DNA of 64,000 nucleotides from Sphingopyxis sp. BE259 (GCF_031457495.1 NZ_JAVDWM010000001.1:372001-436000), one strand, 5' to 3'; shown: positions 9,321 to 19,388, counted from the stretch's first letter. Notes: generated by a model not told the origin, from the sequence alone. Numbers and translations are program-made.

Positions 9321-10775
9321 ATGACGACCGACGCGATTTCGGGGCGCGGCGCGCGACCGTGGGCGGCCATATCGGCGTTCGCGGTGCTGCTGCTTGCGCT
9401 CGCGATCGCGGCGTTCGTCTTTGCTGCACCCGCGCAGTCGCAGGTTGAGCCCGCCGCGCGCTACACCGGGGTCGCCTCGTGCGCTGGATCGACCTGTCAC
9501 GGCCGCATGGAGGGCGATGGCGCCGTCGTTCGCCAGGACGAGTTGATGAAATGGCAAGAGCCCTCGACCCCCGGCGGCGCGCACAGCCGTGCCTGGGCGG
9601 TGCTCAGCAACAACCGCAGCCAGTTCATCGCGCGCAACCTCGGCATCAGCGATCCCGCCACCGCGCAGATGTGCATTGGCTGTCACGCGACGGCCGGGGC
9701 GGTCGCCGCCAAGGGCGCGATGCGCGGGAGCGTGCCGACCGAGGACGGCGTCGGCTGCGAATCGTGCCACGGCCCCGCGGGGGGCTGGCTCGCGAGCCAT
9801 TATGCCGGGGTCGGCACCAGCGCCAATCCCGACGCCGAAATGCGCGACAAACATCTCGCCAACCTGTCGGCGGGGCTGAAAAAGCTCGAAGATCCGGTGG
9901 TCCGCGCCGGGGTGTGCGTCGATTGCCATTTCGGATCGGCCAGCGACGGGCAATTCGTCACCCACCGCATCATGGCGGCGGGCCATCCGCGCATTGCGTT
10001 CGAGCTCGACCTCTTCTCGTCGCTGCAAGCGCATCATCAGGAGGATGCCGATTATGGCTGGCGCAAGTTCGGCGCCGCCAATGGGCGTACCGACCATGTC
10101 CAGATGTGGGCGGTGGGGCAGGCGACGGCGATCGAACGCAGCCTGACGCTGTTCCAGTCGCGGCGCGGGACCGAGGGGATGTTCCCCGAATTCTATTTCC
10201 TCGATTGCCACAGCTGTCACCGCCGCATCTTCGATCAGGCAAAGCCGGTGCGCACCGGGGTCGATAATCCGGGGCGCCAGATTCCCGAAGGCATGCCGCC
10301 CTATAATGACGAAAACCTGATCATGCTCGCAGCCGCCGCCCGCATGGCGTCGCCCGCGCTGGCCGACCAGCTCGCAGCGCGCACCGCGGCGTTCCACAAG
10401 GCGATGGCAACCGACCGGGCGAGCGCGGTGGCGGCGGCGGCGCAACTGGCGCAGACGGTGGCGGCGCTCAAAAGCGCGTTCGCGGCGCGCAGCTTTTCCG
10501 GCGCCGATGCCTTTGCGATGGTAGACGCGATTTCGGCGAAAGCGATCGGCGACCGCTTCACCGACTATTCGGGGTCGCAGCAGGCGGTGATGGGGGTCGA
10601 TACTTTGCTCAACGCGATGGTGTCGTCGGGCCGCGTCACTGTCGGCGCGGCGGCGGGCATCCGCAGCGATATCGACCGCGCCTATGCCGCGGTGAAGGAT
10701 CCCAATGCGTATAAGCCCGCCGAATTCCAGGCTTCGCTGGGTAGTGCGGTGCGCGCAATCCGGGCGCTGCGGTAA
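9321..10775 (+). CDS. membrane-anchored pentaheme cytochrome c (cytochrome c554-like)
   Basis: 484 residues with an N-terminal helix (residues 15-37) that anchors or exports it, then five haem-binding motifs: one CX4CH at 54-60 (CAGSTCH) and four CXXCH at C118, C146, C199 and C296. This arrangement, with VASCAGSTCH near the N-terminus, resembles the cytochrome c554/c-prime family of periplasmic electron carriers. Extra histidines (HRIMAAGHPR) may be distal ligands. The last 180 residues are helical and haem-free. It is first in a run of four same-strand genes spaced by 4, 3 and -1 bases, so an operon is near certain. The electron partners are unknown. Confidence 0.85.
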   Translation: MTTDAISGRGARPWAAISAFAVLLLALAIAAFVFAAPAQSQVEPAARYTGVASCAGSTCHGRMEGDGAVVRQDELMKWQEPSTPGGAHSRAWAVLSNNRSQFIARNLGISDPATAQMCIGCHATAGAVAAKGAMRGSVPTEDGVGCESCHGPAGGWLASHYAGVGTSANPDAEMRDKHLANLSAGLKKLEDPVVRAGVCVDCHFGSASDGQFVTHRIMAAGHPRIAFELDLFSSLQAHHQEDADYGWRKFGAANGRTDHVQMWAVGQATAIERSLTLFQSRRGTEGMFPEFYFLDCHSCHRRIFDQAKPVRTGVDNPGRQIPEGMPPYNDENLIMLAAAARMASPALADQLAARTAAFHKAMATDRASAVAAAAQLAQTVAALKSAFAARSFSGADAFAMVDAISAKAIGDRFTDYSGSQQAVMGVDTLLNAMVSSGRVTVGAAAGIRSDIDRAYAAVKDPNAYKPAEFQASLGSAVRAIRALR

Positions 10776-10779
10776 GGTC

Positions 10780-12753
10780 ATGCAGGGCAAGGCCCATCTC
10801 TTCCGCTCGGCGGCCTTTGCGGCGATGGGGGCGTTGCTGCTGACATCGTGCGGCGGTGGTGGGGGCGGCAGCAGTACGCCAACCCCCAGCCCGGCGCCCG
10901 CACCGACGCCGACCCCGACCGGCGGTCTCTATACCCCGCCCGCCGCCGAGGCGCTGACCGTCGCCGATGTCGAGCGCGTGCTGGCGCAGGCCATATCGGA
11001 AGCGCAGGCGCGCAGCCTCCCGTCGGTGATCGCGGTGACCGACCGCGTCGGCAATGTGCTTGGCGTGTTCCGCATGACCGGCGCGCGCGCGACCGCGACG
11101 ACATCGGCGGCGCCCAATGGCGTCCATATCGACGCGCAGAATGTGACATTTCCCGCCGAGGGTGGCGCGATCGCCAAGGCGGTGACCGGCGCTTATCTGT
11201 CGAGCGGCGGCAATGCGTTTTCGACCCGCACCGCCAGCCAGATCGTCCAGGAACATTTCCCGCCCGCGCCGACGACGGTCGGGCTGGAGAGCGGTCCGTT
11301 GTTCGGCGTGCAGTTCAGCCAGCTGCCGTGCAGCGACCTGTCGGCGCGCTTTGGCGCGGTGGGCAGTGCGGCGCTGATCGGCCCCAAACGCTCGCCGCTC
11401 GGCCTCGCCGCCGATCCGGGCGGACTGCCGCTCTATAAAAACGGGGTTCTCGTCGGCGGCATCGGGGTGATGGGCGACGGCGTCTATGGCAGCGACCCCA
11501 ATATCCTCGACATCGACAATGATCCCGAAGAATTCATCGCGCTGGCGGGGACGCGCGGGTTCGAGGCACCGTCGGCGATCACCGCCGACAAGATCACCGT
11601 TGACGGGACCAGCCTGCGCTTTTCCGACGCGACCTTTGCCGGGGTGATGACCAGCGGCAGTGCCAGCTTTGCCAGCGTCAATGGCACCGCGGGCAATCTG
11701 GTCGCGGTGATCGGCTATGCCAATGCCGCGGTGACTGCCGGTATCGCTTATGGCAGCGAAGCGTCGGGAATCCGCGCCGCGACCACTGCCGAGTTTTCGA
11801 ACCGCGATGCCTTTGTTCTGACCAATGGCAGCGGCACCAATCGCTATCCGCTGCGCGCCGGTGCCGACGGCGCCACCAACAGCGCCCCGCTGACGCTGGC
11901 CGAAGCGCGCGCGGTGCTGGAGGAAGCGTTCACGGTGATGAGCCGCGCCCGCGCGCAGATCCGCCGCCCGCTCGACAGCCGCGCGCAGGTGACGATCAGC
12001 ATCGTCGATACCCACGGGTCTGTGCTCGGCATCGTGCGCTCACCCGACGCGCCGATTTTCGGCACCGACGTCAGCTTGCAGAAGGCGCGCACCGCGGCGT
12101 TTTTCTCGAGCGCGCAAGCCGGAACCGAGCTGAACGCCAATGCCAGCGCCGACATCCGCCAGTTCGTTCCGGCAACGCGCAGTTTTCTGAACGATCCGGC
12201 GGCGCTGACCGGCAATGTCGCCTACGCCGATCGCGCGATCGGCAACCTTGCGCGGCCCTATTTCCCCGATGGCGAGGTCGGGCGTCCGAACGGCCCGCTG
12301 TCGCGCCCGATTGCCCAGTTCAATCCTTTCTCGACCGGGCTGCAATCGGCGCTGATCATTGGCAATCTCGGCGCGCATCTGGGATTTGTGTCGGGCGCCA
12401 GTCCGACGGATACGCCGCAACGCTGCACGACTCTGCCCGATGTCGCGGCGGGGCAGAACCGGCTACAGAACGGCATCCAGATATTCCCCGGTTCGGTCCC
12501 GATCTATCGCGGCAATCAACTGGTCGGCGCGATCGGGGTGTCGGGCGACGGCATCGATCAGGACGATATGATCAGCTTTCTGGGCGCGCACAATGGCGGC
12601 GCGCGCGTCGGCGGCATCGGAAATGCGCCCAAACCGCTGCGGTCGGACAATGTCGTCGTCAGCGTCGGCGCCGGGGTGCGGCTGCGCTACATCAGCTGCC
12701 CGTTTGCGCCGTTCCTCGACAGCGCGGCGCAAAATGTCTGCGACGGGCTGTAG
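10780..12753 (+). CDS. lipoprotein with two GlcG/HbpS-like haem-binding-type domains
   Basis: 657 residues from ATG 10780, four bases after the pentaheme gene. The signal peptide ends in lipobox LLTSC (C24), then a GGGGGG and Pro/Thr-Pro linker suited to a surface or periplasmic lipoprotein. Two copies of the GlcG/HbpS fold are visible: one begins LTVADVERVLAQAISEAQ (about 75) and contains AVTDRVGNVLGVFRM, the other begins LTLAEARAVLEEAF (about 370) and contains SIVDTHGSVLGIVRSPDA. Each ends with GxxIGVxGDGxxQD-like text. Family members bind haem or small ligands. In this operon it could deliver or sense haem, or scaffold the cytochromes; that role is inference. Confidence 0.8.
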   Translation: MQGKAHLFRSAAFAAMGALLLTSCGGGGGGSSTPTPSPAPAPTPTPTGGLYTPPAAEALTVADVERVLAQAISEAQARSLPSVIAVTDRVGNVLGVFRMTGARATATTSAAPNGVHIDAQNVTFPAEGGAIAKAVTGAYLSSGGNAFSTRTASQIVQEHFPPAPTTVGLESGPLFGVQFSQLPCSDLSARFGAVGSAALIGPKRSPLGLAADPGGLPLYKNGVLVGGIGVMGDGVYGSDPNILDIDNDPEEFIALAGTRGFEAPSAITADKITVDGTSLRFSDATFAGVMTSGSASFASVNGTAGNLVAVIGYANAAVTAGIAYGSEASGIRAATTAEFSNRDAFVLTNGSGTNRYPLRAGADGATNSAPLTLAEARAVLEEAFTVMSRARAQIRRPLDSRAQVTISIVDTHGSVLGIVRSPDAPIFGTDVSLQKARTAAFFSSAQAGTELNANASADIRQFVPATRSFLNDPAALTGNVAYADRAIGNLARPYFPDGEVGRPNGPLSRPIAQFNPFSTGLQSALIIGNLGAHLGFVSGASPTDTPQRCTTLPDVAAGQNRLQNGIQIFPGSVPIYRGNQLVGAIGVSGDGIDQDDMISFLGAHNGGARVGGIGNAPKPLRSDNVVVSVGAGVRLRYISCPFAPFLDSAAQNVCDGL

Positions 12754-12756
12754 GCG

Positions 12757-14685
12757 ATGATGACGGGGGGCAGCCTGTGGCCGATCATCGCAACGCTCGC
12801 GGCGCAGGGCGCGCCGGGGGGTGAGGTGACGCCGCCGCCCTTACCGGACGATCCCGCGGTCGCCGCGAATGCCGCGACCGCGCCAGAGCCCGCCGACGAA
12901 CTGACCCCGCCGCCGCCGCCCGTCGACTGGCAGGACATGATCAAGGACGATCTGGTCACCCAGATCATCGACGGGCGTCGCCGCCCCGGTTACCGCCCCG
13001 ACCTGCCCGACGCTTTGACGCAGGACAATGTCGGCGCGCTCCGCCCGCCGCCGCCGCAGGCATTTCCGGGGATGGAGGACCAGTTGCCGGTTCCCGACCG
13101 CTGGCGCCTGATCGAGAGTCTGGGGGTGGTCAAGGAACGCTGGTTCGACCCCTATCACCAGAACACCTACAAGGGCGACCGCGCGATCGACCGCAGCAAG
13201 GTGCCGTGGCTGCCGATCAAGGGCGACGACTGGTTCATCGTCGCCAATGCGGTATCCGACACAGTGTTCGAGCCGCGCACCTTCCCGATCCCGGTCGGGG
13301 TCCAGACCACCGAACGCCCCGGCAGTCTCGACGTGTTCGGCAAGGACCGCAGCTTTGTTTTCGCGCAGACCTTCATCGTCGGCGCGGCGCTGATCAAGGG
13401 ATCGACCGCGTTCAAGCCGCCCGACATCGAATATCGCGTGACGCTCGCCTATCAGGCCAATTATGTCGACGTTCCCGAACGGCGCGTGCTCGACGTGCGA
13501 CCGTCGAAGGCGAGCCATCGCTACGACTCGTTCCTTGGCGTGCAGGAATTGTTCGTCGACAAGCATCTCGGCAACACGTCCGACCGCTATGATTTCTACT
13601 CGGTGCGGCTCGGCATCCAGCCGTTCCAGAGCGATTTTCGCGGCTTCCTGTTCAACGACAGCCAGCTGGGCATTCGCCTGTTCGGCAACCGCGACAACAA
13701 CCGTTTCCAGTATAATTTCGCGGCCTTCTGGCGACTCGAAAAGGACACCAATTCGGGTCTCAACGACATCACCCAGACCCCGCGCGACGACTTCATTCTG
13801 ACCGCCAACCTCTATCGCCAGGATTTCCCGTTCGTCGGGCTGACCAGCCAGGTCAGCGTGACCTATAATATGAACCGCGAAAAGAACGACGTGCAGATCG
13901 ACCATAACGGCTTTCCGGTGCGTCCGGCGCTGCTCGGCGACCTGCGTGGGCGCGAATATGACGTCGTATATCTGGGCTATAGCGCCGATGGGCGGATCGG
14001 GCGGATCAACCTGACCGCCAGCTTCTATGCGGCGCTGGGTGAGGACCGGAACAGTTTCTTCACCAGCAAACCAGCGCAAATCCGTGCCGGTTTCGGTGCG
14101 GTCGAGCTCAGTTATGACTATGACTGGATGCGCTTCCGCCTGTCGGGGCTCTACGCCACCGGCGACGGCGATCCCTATAATAACACCGAAGGCGGCTTCG
14201 ACGCGATCTTTGAAAACCCGATCTTCGGCGGCGCCGATACCAGCTACTGGATCCGCCAGACGATCCCCTTCGCGGGCGGCGGGCGCGTCATCTCGATCAA
14301 CGGCCGCAACGGCATCCTGAACTCACTGCGCTCGTCGAAGGAGGAGGGGCAATCGAACTTCAACAATCCCGGCACGGTGTTTGTCGGCGTCGGCGCCGAT
14401 TTCGATCTGACCCCCGAATTTCGCGTCAGCGCCAATGCCAATCATCTGTGGTTCGCCGACACGTCGAGCCTGCAGGCGCTGCGCACCGAAGGGTCGATCC
14501 CCAAGGATATCGGCTTCGACCTGTCGGTCGCGACGATCTGGCGGCCAAAGGCGACGCAGAACATCGTCGGGCGCCTCAGCGGCGCAGTGCTGCTGCCGGG
14601 CAAGGGGTTCAAGGATCTGTTCGACAACAAGCAGAAGAACGACGCCTATGTGTCGATCCTCGCCAATGTGATTTTGAGTTTTTGA
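12757..14685 (+). CDS. outer-membrane beta-barrel protein of the cytochrome cluster
   Basis: 642 residues. After a short hydrophobic start and a Pro-rich segment (about 20-55), residues 100-642 alternate polar and aromatic residues in many short strands (for example YRVTLAYQANYVDV, FQYNFAAFWRL, VELSYDYDWMRFRLSGLYATG) and the chain ends ILANVILSF. A terminal phenylalanine is the outer-membrane assembly signature. I cannot assign a porin family. Between a GlcG-like lipoprotein and a decaheme cytochrome it could form the sheath of a trans-outer-membrane electron conduit, as MtrB does in Mtr systems, but no MtrB motif was seen. ATG 12757 follows the previous stop by 3 bases; the signal peptide is weak, so the start is uncertain. 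Confidence 0.75.
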   Translation: MMTGGSLWPIIATLAAQGAPGGEVTPPPLPDDPAVAANAATAPEPADELTPPPPPVDWQDMIKDDLVTQIIDGRRRPGYRPDLPDALTQDNVGALRPPPPQAFPGMEDQLPVPDRWRLIESLGVVKERWFDPYHQNTYKGDRAIDRSKVPWLPIKGDDWFIVANAVSDTVFEPRTFPIPVGVQTTERPGSLDVFGKDRSFVFAQTFIVGAALIKGSTAFKPPDIEYRVTLAYQANYVDVPERRVLDVRPSKASHRYDSFLGVQELFVDKHLGNTSDRYDFYSVRLGIQPFQSDFRGFLFNDSQLGIRLFGNRDNNRFQYNFAAFWRLEKDTNSGLNDITQTPRDDFILTANLYRQDFPFVGLTSQVSVTYNMNREKNDVQIDHNGFPVRPALLGDLRGREYDVVYLGYSADGRIGRINLTASFYAALGEDRNSFFTSKPAQIRAGFGAVELSYDYDWMRFRLSGLYATGDGDPYNNTEGGFDAIFENPIFGGADTSYWIRQTIPFAGGGRVISINGRNGILNSLRSSKEEGQSNFNNPGTVFVGVGADFDLTPEFRVSANANHLWFADTSSLQALRTEGSIPKDIGFDLSVATIWRPKATQNIVGRLSGAVLLPGKGFKDLFDNKQKNDAYVSILANVILSF

Positions 14686-17600
14686 TGATGATGCGCAAAC
14701 TCTTTGCCCTGCTGGCCTTCCTCGCGATGTGCGCCGCCTTTGGCGCCAGCGTCGGGCGCGCTGCGGAAGAAGAGAAGCCGCTCAAGATCACCTATCGCTT
14801 CACCCCGCCCGCACCGCGCGAGCAGAGCGAGGCGGATGTCGCCGCGAAGTCGGAGGGCTGCTACAGCTGCCACACCCGCACCGACCAGCCGTCGATGCAC
14901 GCGACCCCCGCAGTGCGATTGGGCTGCACCGATTGCCACGGCGGCGACGCGAGCCAGGTCGGCACCCCGTCGCTCGGCTATAAACATCCGACGAACAAGG
15001 CGGTGATGGCGCTTGCGCATCCGCAGCCGACCTTGCCCGGCGCCTGGCACGACAGCTCGGCCAATCCGCAGCGCAGCTACACCTTGCTCAACAAGGAATC
15101 GCCCGAATTCATCCGCTTCGTGAATCCCAGCGATTACCGCGTCGCGCGCGAGGCGTGCGGCGCGTGCCACCTCGAAGTGATCGAGGCGACCGAACGCTCG
15201 CTGATGTCGACGTCGGCGATGCTGTGGGGCGGTGCGGCCTATAACAATGGCATCGTGCCGTATAAAAATTACGTGTTCGGCGAGGCTTATACGCGCGACG
15301 GCAAGCCCGCATGCATCCTCTCGCCCTCGTCGCGGCTGACGAAGGAAGAATATGCCGAGGCGTGCAAGCCAGGCTTCGGCTTCGACAAGATCCTGACCGA
15401 TGACGAGAAAAAGCGTGGCGCGCTCGCAAAGATGTATCCGCTGCCGCGCTGGAGCGTCATCCCGCCCGGCGATGTCTTCCGCGTCTTCGAACGCGGCGGA
15501 CGTAACATCAACACCCAATTCCCCGAAATCGGCTTGCCCAATCCGACCGGCAGCATCCAGCGGCTCGAGGAGCCGGGGCGTCCCGACCTCAAACAATCGA
15601 ACCGCGGTCCTGGCACCGGGCTGCGCGTTGCGATCCCGGTGCTCAACATCCACAAGACGCGCCTCAACGATCCGCTGATGTGGTTCATGGGCACCAACGA
15701 CCAGCCGGGCGATTATCGCCACTCGGGCTGTTCGGGCTGCCATGTCGTTTATGCCAACGACCGCGAGCCGCGGCATAGTCTGACCTATGCCAAGTTCGGC
15801 CGCGACGGCGAGACCGACACCGTCGATCCGACGATCCGCGAAAAACTATGGGCGGGCGATGCGCATGGCGGCGACAAGAAGCCCGCGGGCGGCGGTCATG
15901 CCGATGCCTCGCATATGGCCCCCGACGACGGCTTTGTCGGCGGGACCGGACATGGCGGGTTGATCGACCCCGCCGCCGTAACCGCCGGCGCGCCGCAGCG
16001 CGAGCCGCGCCCGCGCCGCGAATCGGGGCACCCGATCAGCCACGCCTTCACCCGCGCCATCCCGACATCGCAGTGCATGACGTGTCACATGCACCAGCCG
16101 AACATCTTCCTGAACTCGTACCTCGGCTACACGATGTGGGATTATGAATCCGACGCGCCGCAAATGTGGCCCGGCCCCGACAACACGGCGCCGCGCCCGC
16201 CGGGGATGAGCGACGCGGAATATCAGAAGACATACAAGCAGCAGCGCTATCCGACCGCCGCCGAGGCGCACAAGGTGCTCGAACGCAACCCCGAGGCTGC
16301 CGCCACGCGCGGGCTGTGGGCCGATGTCGAGTTCCTGCGCGACGTCTATGACGTCAACGACAGCAACAAGGACACCCAGTTCGCCGACTATCATGGCCAC
16401 GGCTGGAACTTTCGCGGCATCTTCAAGCGCGACCGGAGCGGCAATCTGCTGACCGCCGACGGCAACATGTCGACCTATGGCACCGACACCGCGAACATCA
16501 TCGACCCGAAGGATCCCGAAAAATGGCGCAAAAGCTGTAGTCATTATACCGATTCCAAGGAGCGCGACCTCTGCTTGTCGAGCGCCGATCCGGGCAAGCC
16601 GGGGGTCGAGGGCAAGTTCGTGCCGCCGGGCATCAACCCCGGCAAGTCGGTCCATATGATGGACATCCACGCCGAAAAGGGGATGCAGTGCGCCGACTGC
16701 CATTTTGCGCAGGACAGCCATGGCAATGGCTATATCCAGGGCGAGGTCGCCAATGCGGTCGAGATCAGCTGCAAGGATTGCCACGGCACCGCCGATGCGT
16801 TCCCCAACCTGCTCACGTCGAACGTCGCGGCGCGGCCGCAGGGCAATAATCTCGCGCTGCTGCGCAATCCCGACGGGCGGCGGCGCTTTGAATTCCAGTA
16901 TAACGACGACGCCGAAGTGATCGGGTTGATCCAGCGCTCGATTGTCGATCCCAAGCTCGAATGGCAGGTCAGTCTGGTCAAGCAGGCGGTGGCCCCGGGG
17001 CCGCATTTCAACGCCAAGGCGGCGCGCGCGAAGCTGATGGCGCGGGCGGGGAGCGACGACGGCAAGTTTGAGTGGGGACCGGGGGTCGCGAAGGAAGATC
17101 GCGCCCATGGCGATGACAAGCTGACCTGCTTCACCTGCCACCTGTCATGGACGACCAGCTGCGGCGGGTGCCATTTGCCGATCGAGGCGAACTGGAAAAC
17201 CAAGATGCACCATTTCGAGGGGGAGGAGACGCGCAACTTCGCGACCTACAACCCACAGGTGGCGCGCGACGAGATGTTCCAGCTTGGCCGCCACCAACTG
17301 ACCAAACCCGGCGAACCCGGCCCGAACGGCGAGGTGCGCGGCATCATCACCCCGGTGCGCTCCACGTCGGCGCTGATCCTGTCGTCGACCAACATCAACC
17401 GCGAACGCATCTATGTGCAGCAGCCGCCGATCTCGTCGGCGGGCTATTCCAGCCAGGCCTTCGCCCCGCATTTCCCGCACACGGTGCGCCGCCAGGAAAC
17501 CAAGCAGTGCAGCGACTGCCATGTGTCGGCGAACGACGACAATAATGCGATCATGGCGCAGCTGAACCTGCTCGGCACCAACTTCGTCAACTTCGTCGGC

Positions 17601-19013
17601 TTGAACATCTGGTCGGGGATGGAGGATGGCTTCCAGGCGACCCGCGTCACCGAATGGGACGAGCCGCAGGCGGTGATCGGCAGCTACCTCCACAAATATA
17701 GCTACCCCGATTACTGGAAGCTGCACGTCGACCAGAACGGTCGCGAGCTGAAAAAATGGGTGCGCGGCAAGATTTTCGACAAAAAGGGATCGGGCGAAAC
17801 GCAGGCGCTCGAAGAGTTTGAGAATATCGTTCAGGACACCAGCGGCCGCGTCAACTGTCTGCAACAGCGCGGCGAATATATGTTCGTCGCCGAAGGGCGC
17901 GGCGGTTTCCGCATCTATGACGTTGCCTCGATCGGCAACAAGGGTTTCTCCGAACGGATCATCCGTTCGCCCTTCTCGGCGCTTGGCCATGACACGCATG
18001 TGAAGACGAAGAACGCGACGTGCATGGCGATCGCGACGACCCAGCCGATCAGCGTCAGCCGCAACGAGAATATCGTCAAGAATTTCCCCGAGAACCACGA
18101 GCAGGTGATGCACGACATCTATCGCTATGCGGTGATCACCGACAGCGTCGAGGGGCTGGTGCTGGTCGATATCGACACGATGGCCGACGGCGAATTCCGC
18201 AACAACAAGCTGACCCGCGCGCTGACCTGGAATGAGGGCAATGTGCTGGCGGGCGCGCGGCATGTGACGCTCGCGGGCAGCATGGCCTATATCACCACCG
18301 ATGCGGGGCTGGTCGTGCTCGACCTGACGGTGCCGCTCCAGCCCAAGGTCACCGCGCAGTTGCCGCTGACCGATGCGCGCGCATCTGCGGTGCAGTTTCG
18401 CTACCTCTGGGTCACCGATGCCGAGGGGGTGAAGCTGTTCGATGTCACCAATCTGGCGGTGCCGGTCGCGGTGCCCGCGGGAACGGTGCGGCTGGCCAAT
18501 GCGCGCAAAATCTATCTCGCGCGCACCTATATGTATGTCGCGGCGAAGCAGGACGGGCTGGTGATCGTCGACGTGACGCGCCCCGCGGCGCCGATCGTCT
18601 GGCCGGGGCTGACCTTTGGCGGCACGATGGCCGATGCGGAGGATGTCATCGTCGCCTCGACCAACGCGTCGCTGTTCGGCTATGTCGCTGACGGGCGCGG
18701 CGGCATCAAGGTGATCCAGCTGACCAGCCCCGACAATCCCGGCCTCTACGGCTTCTCGCCCAAACCGACGCCCGAACTGATCGCCTGGGCCAAGACGCCG
18801 TCGCCAGCTCTGGCGCTGTCGAAGGGGCTCGATCGCGACCGGGCGGTCGACGAAACCGGCGGCCAGATGGCGGTGTTCGGGCGGCTCGGTTCGCGCCCGT
18901 TCACCCGGCCCGAGATGGAGAAGCTGTTCCTGAACAGCAGAGGGCTGGTCTACAAGGTCCGCGACGAGGTCGATCAGAGCGGCTGGCGGCCGCCGCTGCT
19001 TTACGCAAATTGA
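14685..19013 (+). CDS. decaheme cytochrome c with C-terminal LVIVD-repeat propeller
   Basis: 1442 residues. The start ATG (14685, or 14688/14691) overlaps the barrel stop as TGATG, implying coupling. A signal peptide (MRKLFALLAFLAMCAAFGAS) leads to ten CXXCH motifs at C59, C81, C158, C349, C464, C669, C696, C815, C826 and C942. Residues about 1040-1390 carry at least five LVIVD-type blades: LVLVDIDTM, LVVLDLTVPLQP, VKLFDVTNLAVP, LVIVDVTRPAAP and IKVIQLTSPDNP. LVIVD repeats form beta-propellers, usually on secreted or surface proteins. The protein is therefore exported, haem-rich and probably the terminal electron exchanger of the cluster. Its partner and direction of electron flow are unknown. 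No similar named architecture comes to mind. Confidence 0.88.
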   Translation: MMMRKLFALLAFLAMCAAFGASVGRAAEEEKPLKITYRFTPPAPREQSEADVAAKSEGCYSCHTRTDQPSMHATPAVRLGCTDCHGGDASQVGTPSLGYKHPTNKAVMALAHPQPTLPGAWHDSSANPQRSYTLLNKESPEFIRFVNPSDYRVAREACGACHLEVIEATERSLMSTSAMLWGGAAYNNGIVPYKNYVFGEAYTRDGKPACILSPSSRLTKEEYAEACKPGFGFDKILTDDEKKRGALAKMYPLPRWSVIPPGDVFRVFERGGRNINTQFPEIGLPNPTGSIQRLEEPGRPDLKQSNRGPGTGLRVAIPVLNIHKTRLNDPLMWFMGTNDQPGDYRHSGCSGCHVVYANDREPRHSLTYAKFGRDGETDTVDPTIREKLWAGDAHGGDKKPAGGGHADASHMAPDDGFVGGTGHGGLIDPAAVTAGAPQREPRPRRESGHPISHAFTRAIPTSQCMTCHMHQPNIFLNSYLGYTMWDYESDAPQMWPGPDNTAPRPPGMSDAEYQKTYKQQRYPTAAEAHKVLERNPEAAATRGLWADVEFLRDVYDVNDSNKDTQFADYHGHGWNFRGIFKRDRSGNLLTADGNMSTYGTDTANIIDPKDPEKWRKSCSHYTDSKERDLCLSSADPGKPGVEGKFVPPGINPGKSVHMMDIHAEKGMQCADCHFAQDSHGNGYIQGEVANAVEISCKDCHGTADAFPNLLTSNVAARPQGNNLALLRNPDGRRRFEFQYNDDAEVIGLIQRSIVDPKLEWQVSLVKQAVAPGPHFNAKAARAKLMARAGSDDGKFEWGPGVAKEDRAHGDDKLTCFTCHLSWTTSCGGCHLPIEANWKTKMHHFEGEETRNFATYNPQVARDEMFQLGRHQLTKPGEPGPNGEVRGIITPVRSTSALILSSTNINRERIYVQQPPISSAGYSSQAFAPHFPHTVRRQETKQCSDCHVSANDDNNAIMAQLNLLGTNFVNFVGLNIWSGMEDGFQATRVTEWDEPQAVIGSYLHKYSYPDYWKLHVDQNGRELKKWVRGKIFDKKGSGETQALEEFENIVQDTSGRVNCLQQRGEYMFVAEGRGGFRIYDVASIGNKGFSERIIRSPFSALGHDTHVKTKNATCMAIATTQPISVSRNENIVKNFPENHEQVMHDIYRYAVITDSVEGLVLVDIDTMADGEFRNNKLTRALTWNEGNVLAGARHVTLAGSMAYITTDAGLVVLDLTVPLQPKVTAQLPLTDARASAVQFRYLWVTDAEGVKLFDVTNLAVPVAVPAGTVRLANARKIYLARTYMYVAAKQDGLVIVDVTRPAAPIVWPGLTFGGTMADAEDVIVASTNASLFGYVADGRGGIKVIQLTSPDNPGLYGFSPKPTPELIAWAKTPSPALALSKGLDRDRAVDETGGQMAVFGRLGSRPFTRPEMEKLFLNSRGLVYKVRDEVDQSGWRPPLLYAN

Positions 19014-19053
19014 GGGCAGGGTCCGCTAGCGACCGGAAGCGGACATAAACTTT

Positions 19054-19145
19054 CGTCATCCCGGACTTGATCCGGGATCCATCCGCCCTCTCAAGATTCC
19101 CACGGCGCAAGGGGTCTTGGACCCCGGATCAAGTCCGGGGTGACG
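19054..19145. repeat. REP-like inverted repeat between the decaheme and rel genes
   Basis: Arms at 19054-19081 and 19118-19145 are reverse complements with about two mismatches (core CCGGACTTGATCCGGG) and could form a long cruciform or bidirectional terminator between these two convergent genes. The rest of the 375-bp gap (19014-19388) shows no convincing gene or RNA. Confidence 0.75.
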
Positions 19146-19388
19146 AGGGTGGGGAATGGCAGCTCCCCACCCCATAGCGGACACGAGTCTTCAAATAGGC
19201 CTTTCCTACATTTTTCCCCTGTGCCAGCCTTCATCCCGGCTCTTTCATTCGGTGGATAAGCGCGGTTGCAACGCCGCTGGTGGGAGCAGCCACGGTCTGA
19301 CGAGTCCAGCACGCCGCGACTTCCAAAACGGCGGCGCGTAAGGCTGAACTTTCCTGAACTTTGGAATTTGCGAAAGCGGACGCAGCGC

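Noticed and set aside
9237..10790. 517-codon reverse frame opposite the pentaheme cytochrome
   Set aside because: Antisense to a gene with five haem motifs; composition is that of a GC-rich shadow frame.
14646..18263. Several long reverse frames opposite the decaheme gene
   Set aside because: Shadow frames of a clearly coding sequence, His/Arg-rich with no family.
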